DNA of 64,000 nt, taken from positions 42,385,474 through 42,449,473 of the forward strand of contig NC_067113.1 of assembly GCF_021347895.1 (NCBI RefSeq). Direction: 5' to 3'. The first letter of the stretch is position 1, and every line of letters starts with the position of its first letter. Position numbers and translations under genes: made by a program. The DNA comes from Acanthochromis polyacanthus (Eukaryota; Chordata; Actinopteri; Pomacentridae). Below are positions 47,411 through 59,500 of the stretch, piece by piece. The notes beneath the pieces were generated by a model that saw nothing but the letters and a program-made list of their open reading frames with translations, was not told where the DNA came from and made no database searches.

Positions 47411-49969
47411 TCTTACGGCTTTGGCATGCCCGTCCAGCTGTCTGCACTGGCAGTGTAATGACTATGATTTTACGTATACTGTGTGCCTAGTAAACGTGAG
47501 GCAAAGTGTATTTTTGTTGTCATTCTTTTTAGACTCTTAGTGCTTCTATAATGCAGCTTAATATTGGGCCTCAGTGTTTCCTGCATAGATCTCGATGGAT
47601 AGTGGAACTCTGCTAACATGCTGCTCACGTTACAACTTGCATGTGGATAAAATGTTATGGTCTGGACTGTATCCTCAATGCCAGTGGGGCTGCAGGAAGA
47701 TTAAAGTGTTAACTGTGACCCAAGTAAAACCAAAAACAAAGCTACAGTAATGAGAGGGAGCAGCGACAAAGGCAGCTGAGGGAAAAAGAGGATTTCGAAG
47801 CCATGTGATCAGTCATGGAGGTCTAATGATCATCTAACAAGCTCGGGAAGCTGACAACATGTAAGCGCTAAGACGGCAACAAAGAGTGAGCTAGAACAGG
47901 AACAGAGGATCCACAGACAATTATTGTGTGTTTTACTAACAATTAGACTTGTTCGGTTTGCAAGATTGCTCTGAAAATTAATGAAGCACTTAGTTTTGTG
48001 CAGATTTTTCTCAATTTTTCTTCAAAGAGATGTTAAATGTGTTTTCTTGTCTTACGTCAGTCAGAATTAGGGTCTATTGTTAGGATTTTGTAGGACTTTA
48101 TGGCCCTAAAATGAATCGCAGATACTCCTACAACACATATTCAGAGGCAGCAGGAAGGGCAGCTTCAATAGCATCAGTCTAGTGCACACAAACATGGTTC
48201 TGGAGCTCAGCCCTGCAGCACCTCTAGACCTGCTCACAGATTATGAGAAGCTTCAATCAATAACTCCGAAGCCTATCAAGCCCATCCTCCACTCTGGCTG
48301 GCGAGCTCCACTAAGAGCCCCTGTGGACTCTGAGCACCAGACGAGCTCTTCCACATTGTCTCTGCACTGGCTACGGATCGGTTATTTCCATGCGTGCTCC
48401 TTTTTATTTGACGGAAAGTTTAGTTTCATGAGACTATAAACTCATCCGCCTGGAGCTGCTGTGGTCATCGGGACCAACCAGGAAGCGTTTTTCTTGCAGA
48501 TTTGGGAGCAGCCAGTGCAGTGAGGCGTCACAGCCACTAGATATTGCTGCAACCTGAAATCTGGCCGTCCCTCCGGAGGATGATTTTTGATGTCCGTCGA
48601 GAGCCAAGGGAGCGTTGCATAACAGACACTGCAACAACACTTTCATCTGTCCATCTGTAAACACCCAAAAATCAGACAAACAAGCAAGAGGGAACATGCA
48701 CGTGAAAACAAACCTCACAAACACTTTGGTCCCGTCTCGTTTTTAACATCTTATTCTGTTTAGAAAGGAAGAAGAAGTTGTGTGTGTTATCAGTATTAAT
48801 TAAACATCTCGAGTTTTGTTTCTGAATAACTTGTGGGAAACTGTTGACACGTTCATTTCTGAAAACCTGTTAACATCTCTTAATTGGCCTCAGTTCCACA
48901 GTGGTGCACACGGATTTCAATTTTGCTAACACAAATAGCGTTATAATTTGAAAAAGGCGGAAAAAAATCAAGATATTGTACTTTGATCAGCAATTCACTC
49001 CTGACCAGCCAAGCAGTGAAAAATTAATTAGAAATAATAGGAATCTTATTTGGGGGAAGCTTAAAATCCCAGACATGAGTCCTGTCAAGCTGGCAGCTGT
49101 TAACTTACTGTTTGCTTTAATTGTACACCATTCTCTCCTCTTATGAGTTCACAGCTCATATTTGCAGTTCGTGTGATTATGAGAAGCTGTTTGCTCCGCT
49201 CCCGGGAAAATATATCGGCTTTATACTCACTGCAAATCACCAGTTGCCGATTAACCCAATATCAGAGTGCCAGTAAATGATGTTGTCCCTCTGTGCTGTC
49301 TCGCTGTCTCTCTTTGTGTACAGTAAACAGTCGGTGACTCATGACTCTATCTCAAGCTTTGGGGTCACTCCACACTAACCAGCTCTCTGTTTACCTCCTG
49401 TCTTCTCTGTTATCTCTTCCTTCCTTTGCTCTGTCCATCAACCTCTCTCTGGATGCATATATGAAGGTTAGTGGAAAACAGAGCTGTGGGGCGGTGTGTG
49501 GTTTGTTGAATTTGCAAGATGGGCCTCATTAATATTTAATACTCCAGTAAACCTGCATCAATGTGGAGGTCTGAGATTAAGAAATATAGAGTTTGCTGAT
49601 ATAGATGAAATTATTACGGACTTTACTGGTCTTGAAAAAAATATACTGTGTTACAAATGCCAAAAGCTCATTCGTATTTGAGTCAAACTACTTTACATCA
49701 CACGTATTAAGGAATGCAGATGAAGCTAAATGTGCCAGATTTAGGAATTGTAAGACTTGTAAACCCACAGTGGGATTATTACTGACATAAAACAAGCCAA
49801 CTGTATGTCAAAATCTTAGCTTAACACTCATAAGGAACTTGCTGAGAACACCGTTTGAACATTAAAGTCTGAAAGGGTATTCACCCACCAAGTCTGATCC
49901 GTTTTTACAGAAAAACAGCAACAAGTTTCAAATATATTCTCTGTAAAACCACGAGGTGCACAGTCACTG
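47411..49969. other. Non-coding, no gene seen
   Basis: Unique sequence. Short open frames (48182-48439, 48434-48724, 49341-49790) show no domain. Confidence 0.4.
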
Positions 49970-51240
49970 TTGGGAGGAGGTGGAGCCTTGGCAGAGTTAT
50001 GTAACGATCAGCGTTGGTTTATCTGTTTGTCCTTAGTCAAAAACGGATGAACGGATTTGGATGACATTTTCGGGGATTGTCAGAAATGACAAGGACCAAG
50101 AGATTAGAGGTTGGTGCGGCTTATAGACCACAGATGCACAGAATGTTAGATTTCCGTATCATTGTGAGATAGCGGCACGGCATCACTGTAATCATGACAT
50201 GACAACAAGTGAACATCAGCTGCCTGTTGGTCACCACATGATTGTGATTCTACTGCAGAGCGCTGCGGACTTATCAGGACTTATCTGTCGGAAATTATTT
50301 GAATGAGCAGCCTTGGTGGAATACTGCTCTCTGAGTGCTTTTCTTGTTTTGATATAAAATTAGAGATCACCATCATTACAGGTAATTTACCCTGGAAGAC
50401 TGCAACTTGCTTGCTTGTTCAACACCTAGAATGTTGTTTGGTCAGCTGTTCAAGAGCAATTTCAAACAAAATGATAATTTCTTGCCTCTTAATTTATAAT
50501 TGAAGTAACTTGGTTTCTACTTTATCTGTTATTCAAATTCTTAATAAATAACTGATTTTATGGGAAACATAAAGTGTAAAATTCCACAGTTATTCAATAT
50601 TCAGTTAGGGAAACTTTAAAATTTGCATCCCAACAACTTGATATTAAAAAACACATAAGGACCTCTGCTTTAGGGGCTCTCACACTTAATTACAACACCT
50701 ACTGCAGCCGGCAGTTTCCTTTCTAGCTGTGCCTTTTGTAGTGATGCGGCTTAGAATCTGGATCACAGATTTGTTAAAGATTTCTGTATCATTGCGAGAT
50801 AGTGGCAATGATACACTGTAACTATGACAACGAGTGAACGCTATGTCAGCTGCCTGCTGAAGATCACATGACTGTGATACTACTACAAATCCACCACTTC
50901 GGACTTATCAGGACTTATCCACCGGAAATGATACAACAAATAAGTGATTAGATTGTGGAGGTGTTTCTGAGTTCCATCAATTCCCGCCGCCTGCTACATA
51001 TTTAGGTCTCGCATTTCAGTATCCGTACATAATATACACATGCATAACACACACCTGTGCTCAGCGAAAGGTCATTTAGTTTGTGAGTATTTCTATATTA
51101 AATATTAAATGGCCACGTTCTATGGTGCCATGATTTCTGCAACATATTTTTTCCAAGATTTCAGCCCTCAGAAATGATACGACTGAGCAGCCTTGGTGAA
51201 ATACTGCACTCTCTGTGTGCTTTCCTTGTTTTATAGTTTG
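49970..51240 (+). repeat. R1 modular dispersed repeat, copies D1 and D2
   Basis: D1 (49970-50345) runs from GGAGGTGGAGCCTTGGCAG through ACGGATGAACGGATTTGGAT and module X to GAGCAGCCTTGGTGG...GAGTGCTTTTCTTG. 50540-50705 is the reverse complement of 17025-17200. D2 (50745-51240) has module X again, with CATCAATTCCCGCCGCC and ACACATGCATAACACAC shared with copy A, and ends in the same GAGCAGCCTTGGTG block. The opening and closing strings resemble a widespread fish retroposon tail, but the class is not certain. Confidence 0.75.
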
Positions 51241-52869
51241 AAAAGAAAGAGGAGTGAAAGAATACTCCATTAATGTCTTTTAAAATTGCCCTACACAAGC
51301 TAGACTATTGTTTTCTGCTCTGACCTGCTTCACCAATCACGCTCTGATGTTCAGTTGATATTGTTGTTGAGCGTTGTGCCTCACTGGCATCACTTCAGAC
51401 TCCTTCAGTGGCTGCACCACAGGCCAGACCTGCGTTAATAGCAGATGTGGTATTTACTGAATGCGACCCAGATTCTTTAACAGCATTCGGATCAACACGA
51501 GACTCGGTGAATTAAGATAATGCCTTCCTAATTCTTCTTTCACATCCTTGACGTGTCTCTTGCAGCGTTATTTAAAACAGGATTTGATGGTGTTCAGAGG
51601 CTTAAAGGGGCAGCGGCTCCTGTAATCTGATGCAGCCAGCGGACTAGTCTTTTAAATGTTGAATCGATATCTTGCTAAATATGCCGGGTCTTTGGTGCTG
51701 TGCCACCCTGTGAATCAAAACGACTCCTAAAAGTAACTCGATGCTCAGTTCATCTGTGTGTAGCTGCGTTTTGTTCCATTTTAGCCTTATAGGAAGAGCG
51801 CTATTTTCTCACCTCCTACGAAGCTGACCTCTGCAGGCCCACAGAGGCTGTCTGTCACTAAGAGGAAGTGTACAAGTATGTGGCTCGTTATTTGTTAATG
51901 GCACGCTGAGATGATGTTAATGAGGATACACAGTTTCACTTGAAAATTACAACAATTAACTCGCCCCAGTAAACATTTATTATCTGTGAGTGACTGCAGG
52001 ACTCAGAGAAGGTGATGATATGAAGCTTCTATAACATCTTATGTGCACTCAGATGGGTCACAAATGAGGAAAAATCCTGAATATAAGAGAGAAACATATG
52101 AATACTCTTGACTTTTTATCCCTGTCAACAGAAAGCTGATACATTTTGGCAAACGGCAGAGTTTTTCTAGTGGTTACAGTTCTTTAAGACAGTTAATATT
52201 GCTGTTTTTAGTTCATTTATTACTTTCAGTCAATTAAATTTATGCAGAAAAACGATTTAATCTAATAATTTAAAATTGACACAAAAATGACCTGTGGATC
52301 ACAAGTGAACCTTTCTTGTTTTAACAGGGTTGTAGTCCAAAAAGACTGTAAAACACTCACTTAGAGTGACTCTAAATCCATTGTCATCCCATTTTTTTTC
52401 CATTTTTCTATCATACGTCATCATAATACCTCTGCTGAATTACTTCGTACTCAGACCACCTCACTTTTTCAGATCTCTGTGTTGTAGATTTAAGTTTAAT
52501 TTGGTAAAAATTGCTACATTTTTCCAATCAAGCTTCACCCAGTAACCTGTATCTGTATCAATAATCTCTCCTTTCCATTTCCAAAACTGAACTTTTTAGG
52601 CAGAACTCGAAGCGCTACACCAGGTGAAAACTAGAGATGAAAAATTAATTGATTTCAAATTAAAACCACAATTTCAAACTAAGCAATTAGCACATCATAA
52701 AGGCTGCAATTTGGGATTTACGAGGTGTGCCTATTGAATAATGAGACTAATGTTGTAATGAAGCTTTATTGAATTTGTGCTAATTGAAACCTTCACAGCC
52801 TGTTTGTACTGCATGGCTCAGACAGGGAAACTGTTGTTCCACGGGCACAAAACGAGTTTCATACTTAAG
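51241..52869. other. Non-coding, no gene seen
   Basis: Nothing recognised. The open frame at 51076-51270 lies partly in the R1 repeat. Confidence 0.4.
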
Positions 52870-52917
52870 AAAAGCACTCTAGGAACGAACTCCAACGTAA
52901 GTTGAGGACCCCCAGTA
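52870..52917 (+). mobile_element. Right-end fragment of the TA-flanked MITE
   Basis: CTCTAGGAACGAACTCCAAC followed by GTAAGTTGAGGACCCCCAG and TA matches the right end of 24968-25426. Confidence 0.6.
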
Positions 52918-52952
52918 TTCCCTTGAATGCATTTAAACAAACCCTGTGAGCC

Positions 52953-53856
52953 TTCTACACCATGGTTGTCAAACATGTGTCCTTCGGGCCAAAACTGGCC
53001 CACCAGAGGGTCCAATGCGGCCCGTGGAACGACTTTGTAAAGTGTAAAAATGACAGAGAAGACATTAACTGCAGATTTTCGATCTGTAAAACTCTAAATT
53101 TGAAACATTTTCTGGACAAGTTGTTTAGATCATATAGTAAAATATTATATTGCTCGTTGTTCTTTTGTCGCTTTACCTCTCATTTTTGTAATATTTTGTC
53201 TTGTTTTTGTTGTTTTTTGTCTGAGTTTTGTCTTTTTGTTTCCTGTTTGTCACGCTTGCATTTTTTGTCTTACTTTTCTCATTTTGTTTCACTTTATTCA
53301 TTGTTTTGTGTTTTGTTTTGTGGGTTTTTTGGGTCTCGTTTGTGTAACTTTTGTCTTGTTTTTGTCATTTCTCCATTTTTTGGCACTTTGTAACTTTTTT
53401 GCCTAAATTTTTAGTTTCTTTTCTGTTTTGTTTTGTGTCATTTGTGTAATTTTTTGTCGTTTTGTTCTCGTTGTTGTCATTGTGTGTCTCGTGTTTGTAA
53501 TATTTTGTCTTGGGTTTTTTGTCTTGTCCGACTATTGTTGCTTTGATCATGACTAAATATTTTGTTCCTTTGTAGACACTCTGTGATCTGTAAGTTGTAG
53601 TGTGTAAATGACAAACTGAGGCATAGTATTACTGAAACTGAATTTATTTTTCTGAAAAAACGTCAGGTTGTCCATGATGTTTTGTTCATTTAATGCGAAC
53701 ATTTGAAGAACATACTTTTTTGAATGAAAACAAAGGAAAAATTTGGAGGTTTTTTGGGGTAATATGCTGTGATTTTACTGGTCTGGCCCACTTAAACTCA
53801 AATTGAACTGAATTTGGCCCCTGAACTAAAATGAGTTTGACACTCCTGTTCTACAC
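52953..53856. mobile_element. hAT MITE with perfect 8-bp target duplication
   Basis: TTCTACAC at 52953-52960 is repeated exactly at 53849-53856. The 888-bp element between begins CATGGTTGTCAAACATGTG and ends GAGTTTGACACTCCTG, inverted tips of hAT form. Subterminal GGCCAAAACTGGCCCACCAG and TCTGGCCCACTTAAACTC are typical of Charlie-like non-autonomous elements. The interior is a long TTTTGTC-rich degenerate minisatellite. A 143-codon open frame at 52962-53393 is repeat-derived, not a gene. It carries no transposase. Confidence 0.92.
53160..53530 (+). repeat. TTTTGTC-rich degenerate minisatellite inside the hAT MITE
   Basis: Recurring TTTTGTCTTG, TTTTTGTCATTT and TGTGTCTCGTGTTTG strings match the units at 8336-8490 and 10474-10540 but are more decayed. 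Confidence 0.8.
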
Positions 53857-54741
53857 TGTGTCAGAGCAGCTGTATTTCTTCTTGTGCCCTTTAGCAAACA
53901 ACACACTTACCAGCTCACCTAGCGTCAGCCACCGTGTTATTGAGAAGCGTCTCAGTGTCTGATGCAGCAGCCAGATTCAGCACCACATCCTGCAGGACAG
54001 CTCCAGTCACAGCTCCACTCCACACAAACTTTCTCATTAACTTGTGTAATGAGTTGAGCGTGTAGGTGCAGTATGTCCCCGACTCATCCGTCCCTGGAGT
54101 AACTCCTTCTGTCCCACCAGCAGTCAGGGAGTCAGTGTGTCAGATGTTTTATTCAACACAGCTGTGTGTATTTTTGGCACCTGGCAGCTTCATCAGAAAG
54201 GGAGGAGGAGGAGGAGGAGGAGGGGGTGACTGTGTTGTGGGTCTCCAGAATGGGGTCACGATTGCTTCATGTTTCGAAACCGGCCGGACCACCGCAGGCT
54301 AACATCAAACAACCGGAACACCTGTTTCCAAACAGCGTTCCTCGTTCAGCCTCTGCTCAGATGAAAGGACCTGAAAGTTTTAGACCGCGGGGAAATTGCA
54401 CCAAGATCAAAGACGTGGCGTCGCGTAAATGGCAGAACAGGATGGTTTTCAATCGATGGATGTTTTTGGGTTTTTTTTTTGGGCGGGGGGTCTACATGTG
54501 ATGCTAAGTTTATTCCAAAGTAACAGAGCTGGGTTTGTGATGTGGCAGACGGGTGGTCTCCATGAGGCGTCATAACTGCATTTTAAAGCACATTGTGAGA
54601 TGGAATTTACTGAAAAAACAAGACTCATTATGAACAGTGGGTAGAAAACGATGGGCCTCATCGTTCAAATCACATGATTTCACATCTTTTTGATCTTGTG
54701 GGTACAAGAAAGGCAAAGGCTCCATGTATTTCAATATGAAT
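53857..54741. other. Non-coding with GGA microsatellite
   Basis: A GGA run lies at 54201-54224, and open frames crossing it are artefacts. No gene recognised. Confidence 0.4.
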
Positions 54742-54850
54742 TAGGCCTGCAACAAACAGTTATTTTTGTTATTGATTAATCGTAGTTGGTTGTTTTGTGT
54801 ATCATATATTAGAAAGTGTATTTTTAATAGGAATATATTTTTGGACAATC
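54742..54850 (+). mobile_element. hAT-type MITE, left-end fragment
   Basis: TAGGCCTGCAACAAACAGTT followed by ATTTTTGTTATTGATTAATC is the typical left terminus of the teleost TAGGGCTGCAAC hAT MITE. No right end is found. Confidence 0.6.
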
Positions 54851-55756
54851 AGCAAGGCAAGTATTTTTAATTGAGTAATGGAATTTAAGTTGATAATTAC
54901 ATCTTTAATAAGCAGAGGACTCACATCAATGGACTTTTGATCCCTTATCAACCTGCTGCTCCTTTTTCATCCATTGGCCATTAGGTTTTCTCAGACATGC
55001 TTAATGCTAATAAACTCCTATGTACAAGTTAGGACTAGTTAATGATTCTGAATCTTTAAAGACATTTGCGAGGATTATTTTTTTGTTATTCGTCTTATAA
55101 GGTTCTTTAATATGTTTAATAAATTGTTTCAACTAGGCTAGGGTTTGCTCGAATGCAACATGAAATGCCATCCTTCACTGATCCCAAACAGCCACAAAAT
55201 GCCTTTTCTCAAAAAAAAAAAAAATTTATTTACAATAAACGTGAAGCGCTAAATAAAGGATGTAGGTAAACAAAAGTATTAATCCATACTGCTTGGCTTT
55301 TTTTCTCCTTAAAAATCAGACAAAATGTGCATTTTTTTCTCCTTTAAGAAAATATTCTGTAATACAAAAGAAACAGCTTAGAGTCTCACTTCAGTCAAGT
55401 TTCTTTTTCACCTAAAGATCTATCGATGGATTAAAATGCATAATTAAAAGTGTAACACTCGATCAAAACATTTCCAGTCCTACCATCAATCACATTTTAC
55501 ATAACTGGACCTGCACACTACCATCTAAACACTATCTTACTAATAGGCTGTTGTGTGTCAGTGTCTAACTTCTAATCTTGTTTTACTGGAGTAAAACAAT
55601 TCTAAGGCATATGATCATCTCCCAATAAGGCCCTAAAACAACACAAACAGCTCCTACTATAGTTAAAAATAAATTAAGACCCTGAATACATGGATGATAT
55701 AAGTGGGAAATTCAGAGTGAGCAAGGCCAAAATAGCAAACAAAACCAAACTATTCT
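54851..55756. other. AT-rich non-coding sequence
   Basis: Nothing recognised. Confidence 0.4.
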
Positions 55757-56258
55757 TTTAATCCTCCTGTTGTCCTCATTTAAGGACACCAAAAAATATT
55801 GTTTCCTTGTCTGAAAAAAAATCCAAAAATTCAGCAAAAAAAAAAAAAAAATCCCAAATAAATTTCCAAAACCTTCAGGAAGAAAATTCCAACAATTCCT
55901 TACAAGTTTCACTCAAAAGTTTTATTTAAAAAATTCCTCCCAAATTTGGCAAGAAAATTTTTGTAAATATTTTCAAAGAATGAGTAAAATTCTTCCCAAA
56001 AAAATCCTCAAAATATCTAAAGTGATTACATATTTATAAGTGAAGCTTCTGATATTTTCTTTAAGAACATTCATAAAAAAATCTTTTTTGTGAATGTTCA
56101 TAAGAAACACTTAACATTTCTATTTTTCCACCAAAATATGTTCAAAAATTTCCCAAAAATGTTGAAAATGTCAGAAATTTCACTGTGAAAATATATTTTT
56201 TTCTGACATTTTCAAACTTTTGGGTCAATTTTGATCCGCAGGACAACATGAGGGTTAA
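55757..56258. mobile_element. TTAA-flanked piggyBac-like MITE, complete copy
   Basis: TTAA at 55757-55760 and 56255-56258 bracket 494 bp. Tips are TCCTCCTGTTGTCCTC on the left and, read inward, CCCTCATGTTGTCCTG on the right. The left arm contains ATTGTTTCCTTGTCTGAAA and CCTTCAGGAAGAAAATTCC; the right arm contains GGGTCAATTTTGATCC. TTAA targets and CCCT-type tips fit the piggyBac superfamily. No coding capacity; short open frames here are compositional. Confidence 0.85.
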
Positions 56259-57170
56259 GTAAAACTTACCTAACGAAACAAATATTGATTGAATAAACAC
56301 ACAAACACAGGATCTTACCTCCCTTTCTAACCTTAACATGAGAAAAACAAGTTAGACCAAACATGACAGCTCACTCCTACTGCACATTACTTGACTACTA
56401 TTTGCCCTTTAAAATTCCATATCCCATGCATCTCTCATTTTCAATGTTGAAAATATTCTTAAAATGTCTTTCTTTGACAGTCCACAGCTCAGAAATATTC
56501 AGTTTACTGCAAACATTTACATCTGACAAGTGTGGCCTCTCTTGCTTCTTTCAGGCCATTCCAGGGTAAATGGTTCTTTTTATGCTTGATTTCTTAAATG
56601 TTCTTGACATTCACATGAAGAAACAAACTCTTAAACACGCCTCAGGCCACAGCAGCCTCTGTAGTGTAAATCCCAACATGCTAGTGGTGCTCATGCATAT
56701 TCTACCGCTGGTAATTTTAGAATATAGTCATAATGTGTAAAAATATTTTCACAGTGGTCTTTTAATTCTGTGAAGAGACGAAAAAAAAAAAGATCACCTC
56801 TCTGCCACAGAGGACCGGTCTCAAAGCCCCACAGCCCGGCGCTGAATTCTAAGGCCACAGAAATGTCAAAATTTCCATGTTGTCACACACAGAGAGGCAG
56901 ACAGTGGCTGAATTTCAGGGGCACGTGTTTGAAGTGAATCCCCCCAGAGAGAGAGAGAGAGAAAGAGAGACAGTCATCACTATCTTTTCACCGCCTTTTC
57001 CATGCCGTGAAGATATCAGCAAAGTAAAGAGAAGCCAGTGGAGCAAAAACAATAGACATATTGGATTATCACTCCCGCCTGCATTCAGGACCAAAATCTG
57101 AACATGCTGCTAAATTTTGCCTCGTGTCCTCCCAAATGAAAAATGAAAGGAAAAACAAACATGTGCATGA
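56259..57170. other. Non-coding with GA microsatellite
   Basis: A GA run lies at 56946-56971. A short string near 56480-56510 (AAATATTCAGTTTACTG) resembles the hAT MITE interior. No gene recognised. Confidence 0.4.
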
Positions 57171-57652
57171 TTAACCCTTGTCATCCTGCGAGTCGAAACT
57201 GACCTGTTTTAAAGTTTGAAAATGTGGGAAAAAATATTTTCACAGTGAAACTTCTGATGTCTACATTTTTAACATTTTTGGGAAGTCTTTGAATATTTTT
57301 TGGGTGGAAAAAAGAAATGTTAAAAATGCTTCTTAGGAACATTCACAAAAAAATCAACCAAAATTCAGCGAAAGTCGCCGAATTTTGCTTGATTTTTATG
57401 TGAAATGTTCATAAGAGGATATTAGAAGTTTTACTAATATATGTGTAATCACTTCAGATATTAGTAGGATTTTTGGAAGATTTTTACAAATTTTTGGGAA
57501 ATATTTACAAGAATTTTTTTTTTGCCAAATTTGGGGGATTTTTTTAAAAATAAAAATTTTAAGTGAAACTTTTAAGGAATTATTTGAATTTTCTTCCTGA
57601 AGGTTTTTTTTTCAGAAATTTGGGGAATTTTTTTGCAGAATTTTTGGATTTT
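57171..57652. mobile_element. TTAA-family MITE, right end truncated
   Basis: TTAA (57171-57174) is followed by CCCTTGTCATCCTGCGAGTC and GAAACTGACC, the GGTCAA-type end of the family. The interior includes a foldback around AATCAACCAAAATTC (57340-57410). The copy runs to GGATTTTTC and stops before the second tip. Confidence 0.8.
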
Positions 57653-58649
57653 TCATTTCCACACGAAAACCAACACTCATCACTGTGTCAAAAACTGTTA
57701 GCTGGAAAATACACAAAGCAGTTTGAGGATTAATACACCAAAAAAAAAAAAAAAGGAAAATCAAAATATCACCATGTTCTTATCTAAGAAGTGCCTGGAG
57801 GGTGGATTGTTTCCCCCCCTATGCACAAATTGAATGGCAGCACCTGTCTCCATTTGAATGCATGTCACACAGCAAAGCCTTCTAATATTCACAGATATGT
57901 TAGGCAAGACTACAAAAAAACCTTTGGTGCTTTAAAGGCACGCTTAATGAATGAGAAGTGAAAACTGCACAGCCTGGATACAGGATTTTCACACTTTGAT
58001 GAAGGAGGAATCGTTACGATTGATGTAGGTGCGGGGCATGCGGAGGATAAAAGGGCCCAGTCCATTATTACGGCGGGCGTTATTGAAGGTTGCCACTACA
58101 ACAGCGGTGCAGTCCCATTACTGCAGCTGAATGAATTAAGGATATGCCGTGCATTCAAATTGACAGGGCAAAAGGTGGCTGATGCCAGTGAATGACTCTG
58201 ATTTTGTGTTTACGCCTAATGAATATTTGCGGAACCATGGCTGCTAACCTCAGTGGAGACTCCATAAAGAGGGGGGGAGGAAAATCATTTTATGGTGAAT
58301 TAAGGGAAGACGGGACATGTTATGTTTTGGGCATTGCAGAGTGCTTGCCTGATGCGGTGGCATTTCACGGTGTGTTGTCTTTGCTCAATTTTCAAATCCT
58401 CCGACGCCCTCCAAAGAGCTCATCATCAGCGCAGCAACAAGCTCTTAATCTTTTGTTTGTCGGGACCCGACTACCTCCTGGATTCTAACACTTGCATCAG
58501 CAAGTCTATTAGGGAAATACAATTAATTTATTGGAACAAAGAGCAGCTTTCTCTTTGGTCTCTTCCCTGCGTTCTGCTGTAGAATTTAATTAATTTTCAA
58601 ACAGCAGGGTGTCGTTTTATCGAAGGGTTTAATTCATTTGCTGTTTTTA
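57653..58649. other. Non-coding, complex sequence
   Basis: No gene established. An open frame at 58192-58488 has no recognised domain. 58010-58600 is repeat-free and of mixed composition. Confidence 0.35.
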
Positions 58650-59310
58650 AGCCCTAAAATCAACATGGCCGCCTATAACCGAACACCACATGGCATTTTT
58701 ACAGAAAGATTCTTTTAAATATTATATATACAATTAAGTAAAATTGAAATTGAAAGTTATTTCTAAAGATATTGTAGTAAACTTGTTGACATGCCATAAA
58801 TCCACACTTGACTCACACACTATTTTATATTAAGTAACTCAGAAAGCCTTGGACTCTGGCCAGTCTTTTCTTCAGGAGGAAATGACATCATGTGGAGCAG
58901 GTCATGTGATCTGGTGAGAGATGTTTTTGTAATGGGGAACTTAGCTGAAAGTTATACAATTTGGTATTTTCTTTATAAAATTTGATATATTGCCAAAAAA
59001 GAAATATCTGTCATGATTATCTCAACTTAATAAACAGAACACAATCAGAACTATTTCTCTAAGCTCATTTTATTATTGTTTGACTAATTAGAAGGTGGTT
59101 GTTTTTAAATTTGGATGGTGTTTAGTTGACATTTTAATCATATTCAGTCATTTTTATTAGGAAGTGATTGCTTCCATAATAAATAAATATGGAATTTGTA
59201 AAGATGTGATCATAATGAACATAGAAAAAAACATTAGTTTTTTTAACTTTTAATAAAAATGTATGCAAGATATAGCCCATGGACTTCAAAAGTCCCTCAT
59301 TTATATATTT
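58650..59310 (+). repeat. R1 modular dispersed repeat, copy E (fullest module E)
   Basis: Runs from AAAATCAACATGGCCGCC through TTGACATGCCATAAATCCAC, GGAAATGACATCATGTGGAG and TTAGAAGGTGGTTG to GACTTCAAAAGTCCCTCA. It is the reverse complement of 795-1409 and contains the whole of copy C. Confidence 0.8.
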
Positions 59311-59416
59311 ACCCAATTATTCTCACTGGGACAACGGACCATTTTGTACTGCCATGTAGCACCTGAACACTTTGTGTAATTGTCTTCATTTCAATTTTTC
59401 GGCTGTTTTCTCATTC

Positions 59417-59500
59417 ACAACCCAAAGATATTCAGTTTACTGTCGTGGAGGAGGAAAGAAACCTGTAAATATTTATATTTAAGAAGCTATAATAAGAGAA
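59417..59500. mobile_element. hAT MITE internal fragment
   Basis: ACAACCCAAAGATATTCAGT and TACTGTCGTGGAGGAGGAAA, then TTTAAGAAGCT, match the interior I remember for the TAGGGCTGCAAC hAT MITE. Confidence 0.5.

Noticed and set aside
52962..53393. 143-codon open frame, cysteine/phenylalanine-rich
   Set aside because: It lies in the TTTTGTC array of a hAT MITE; its composition follows from the repeat.
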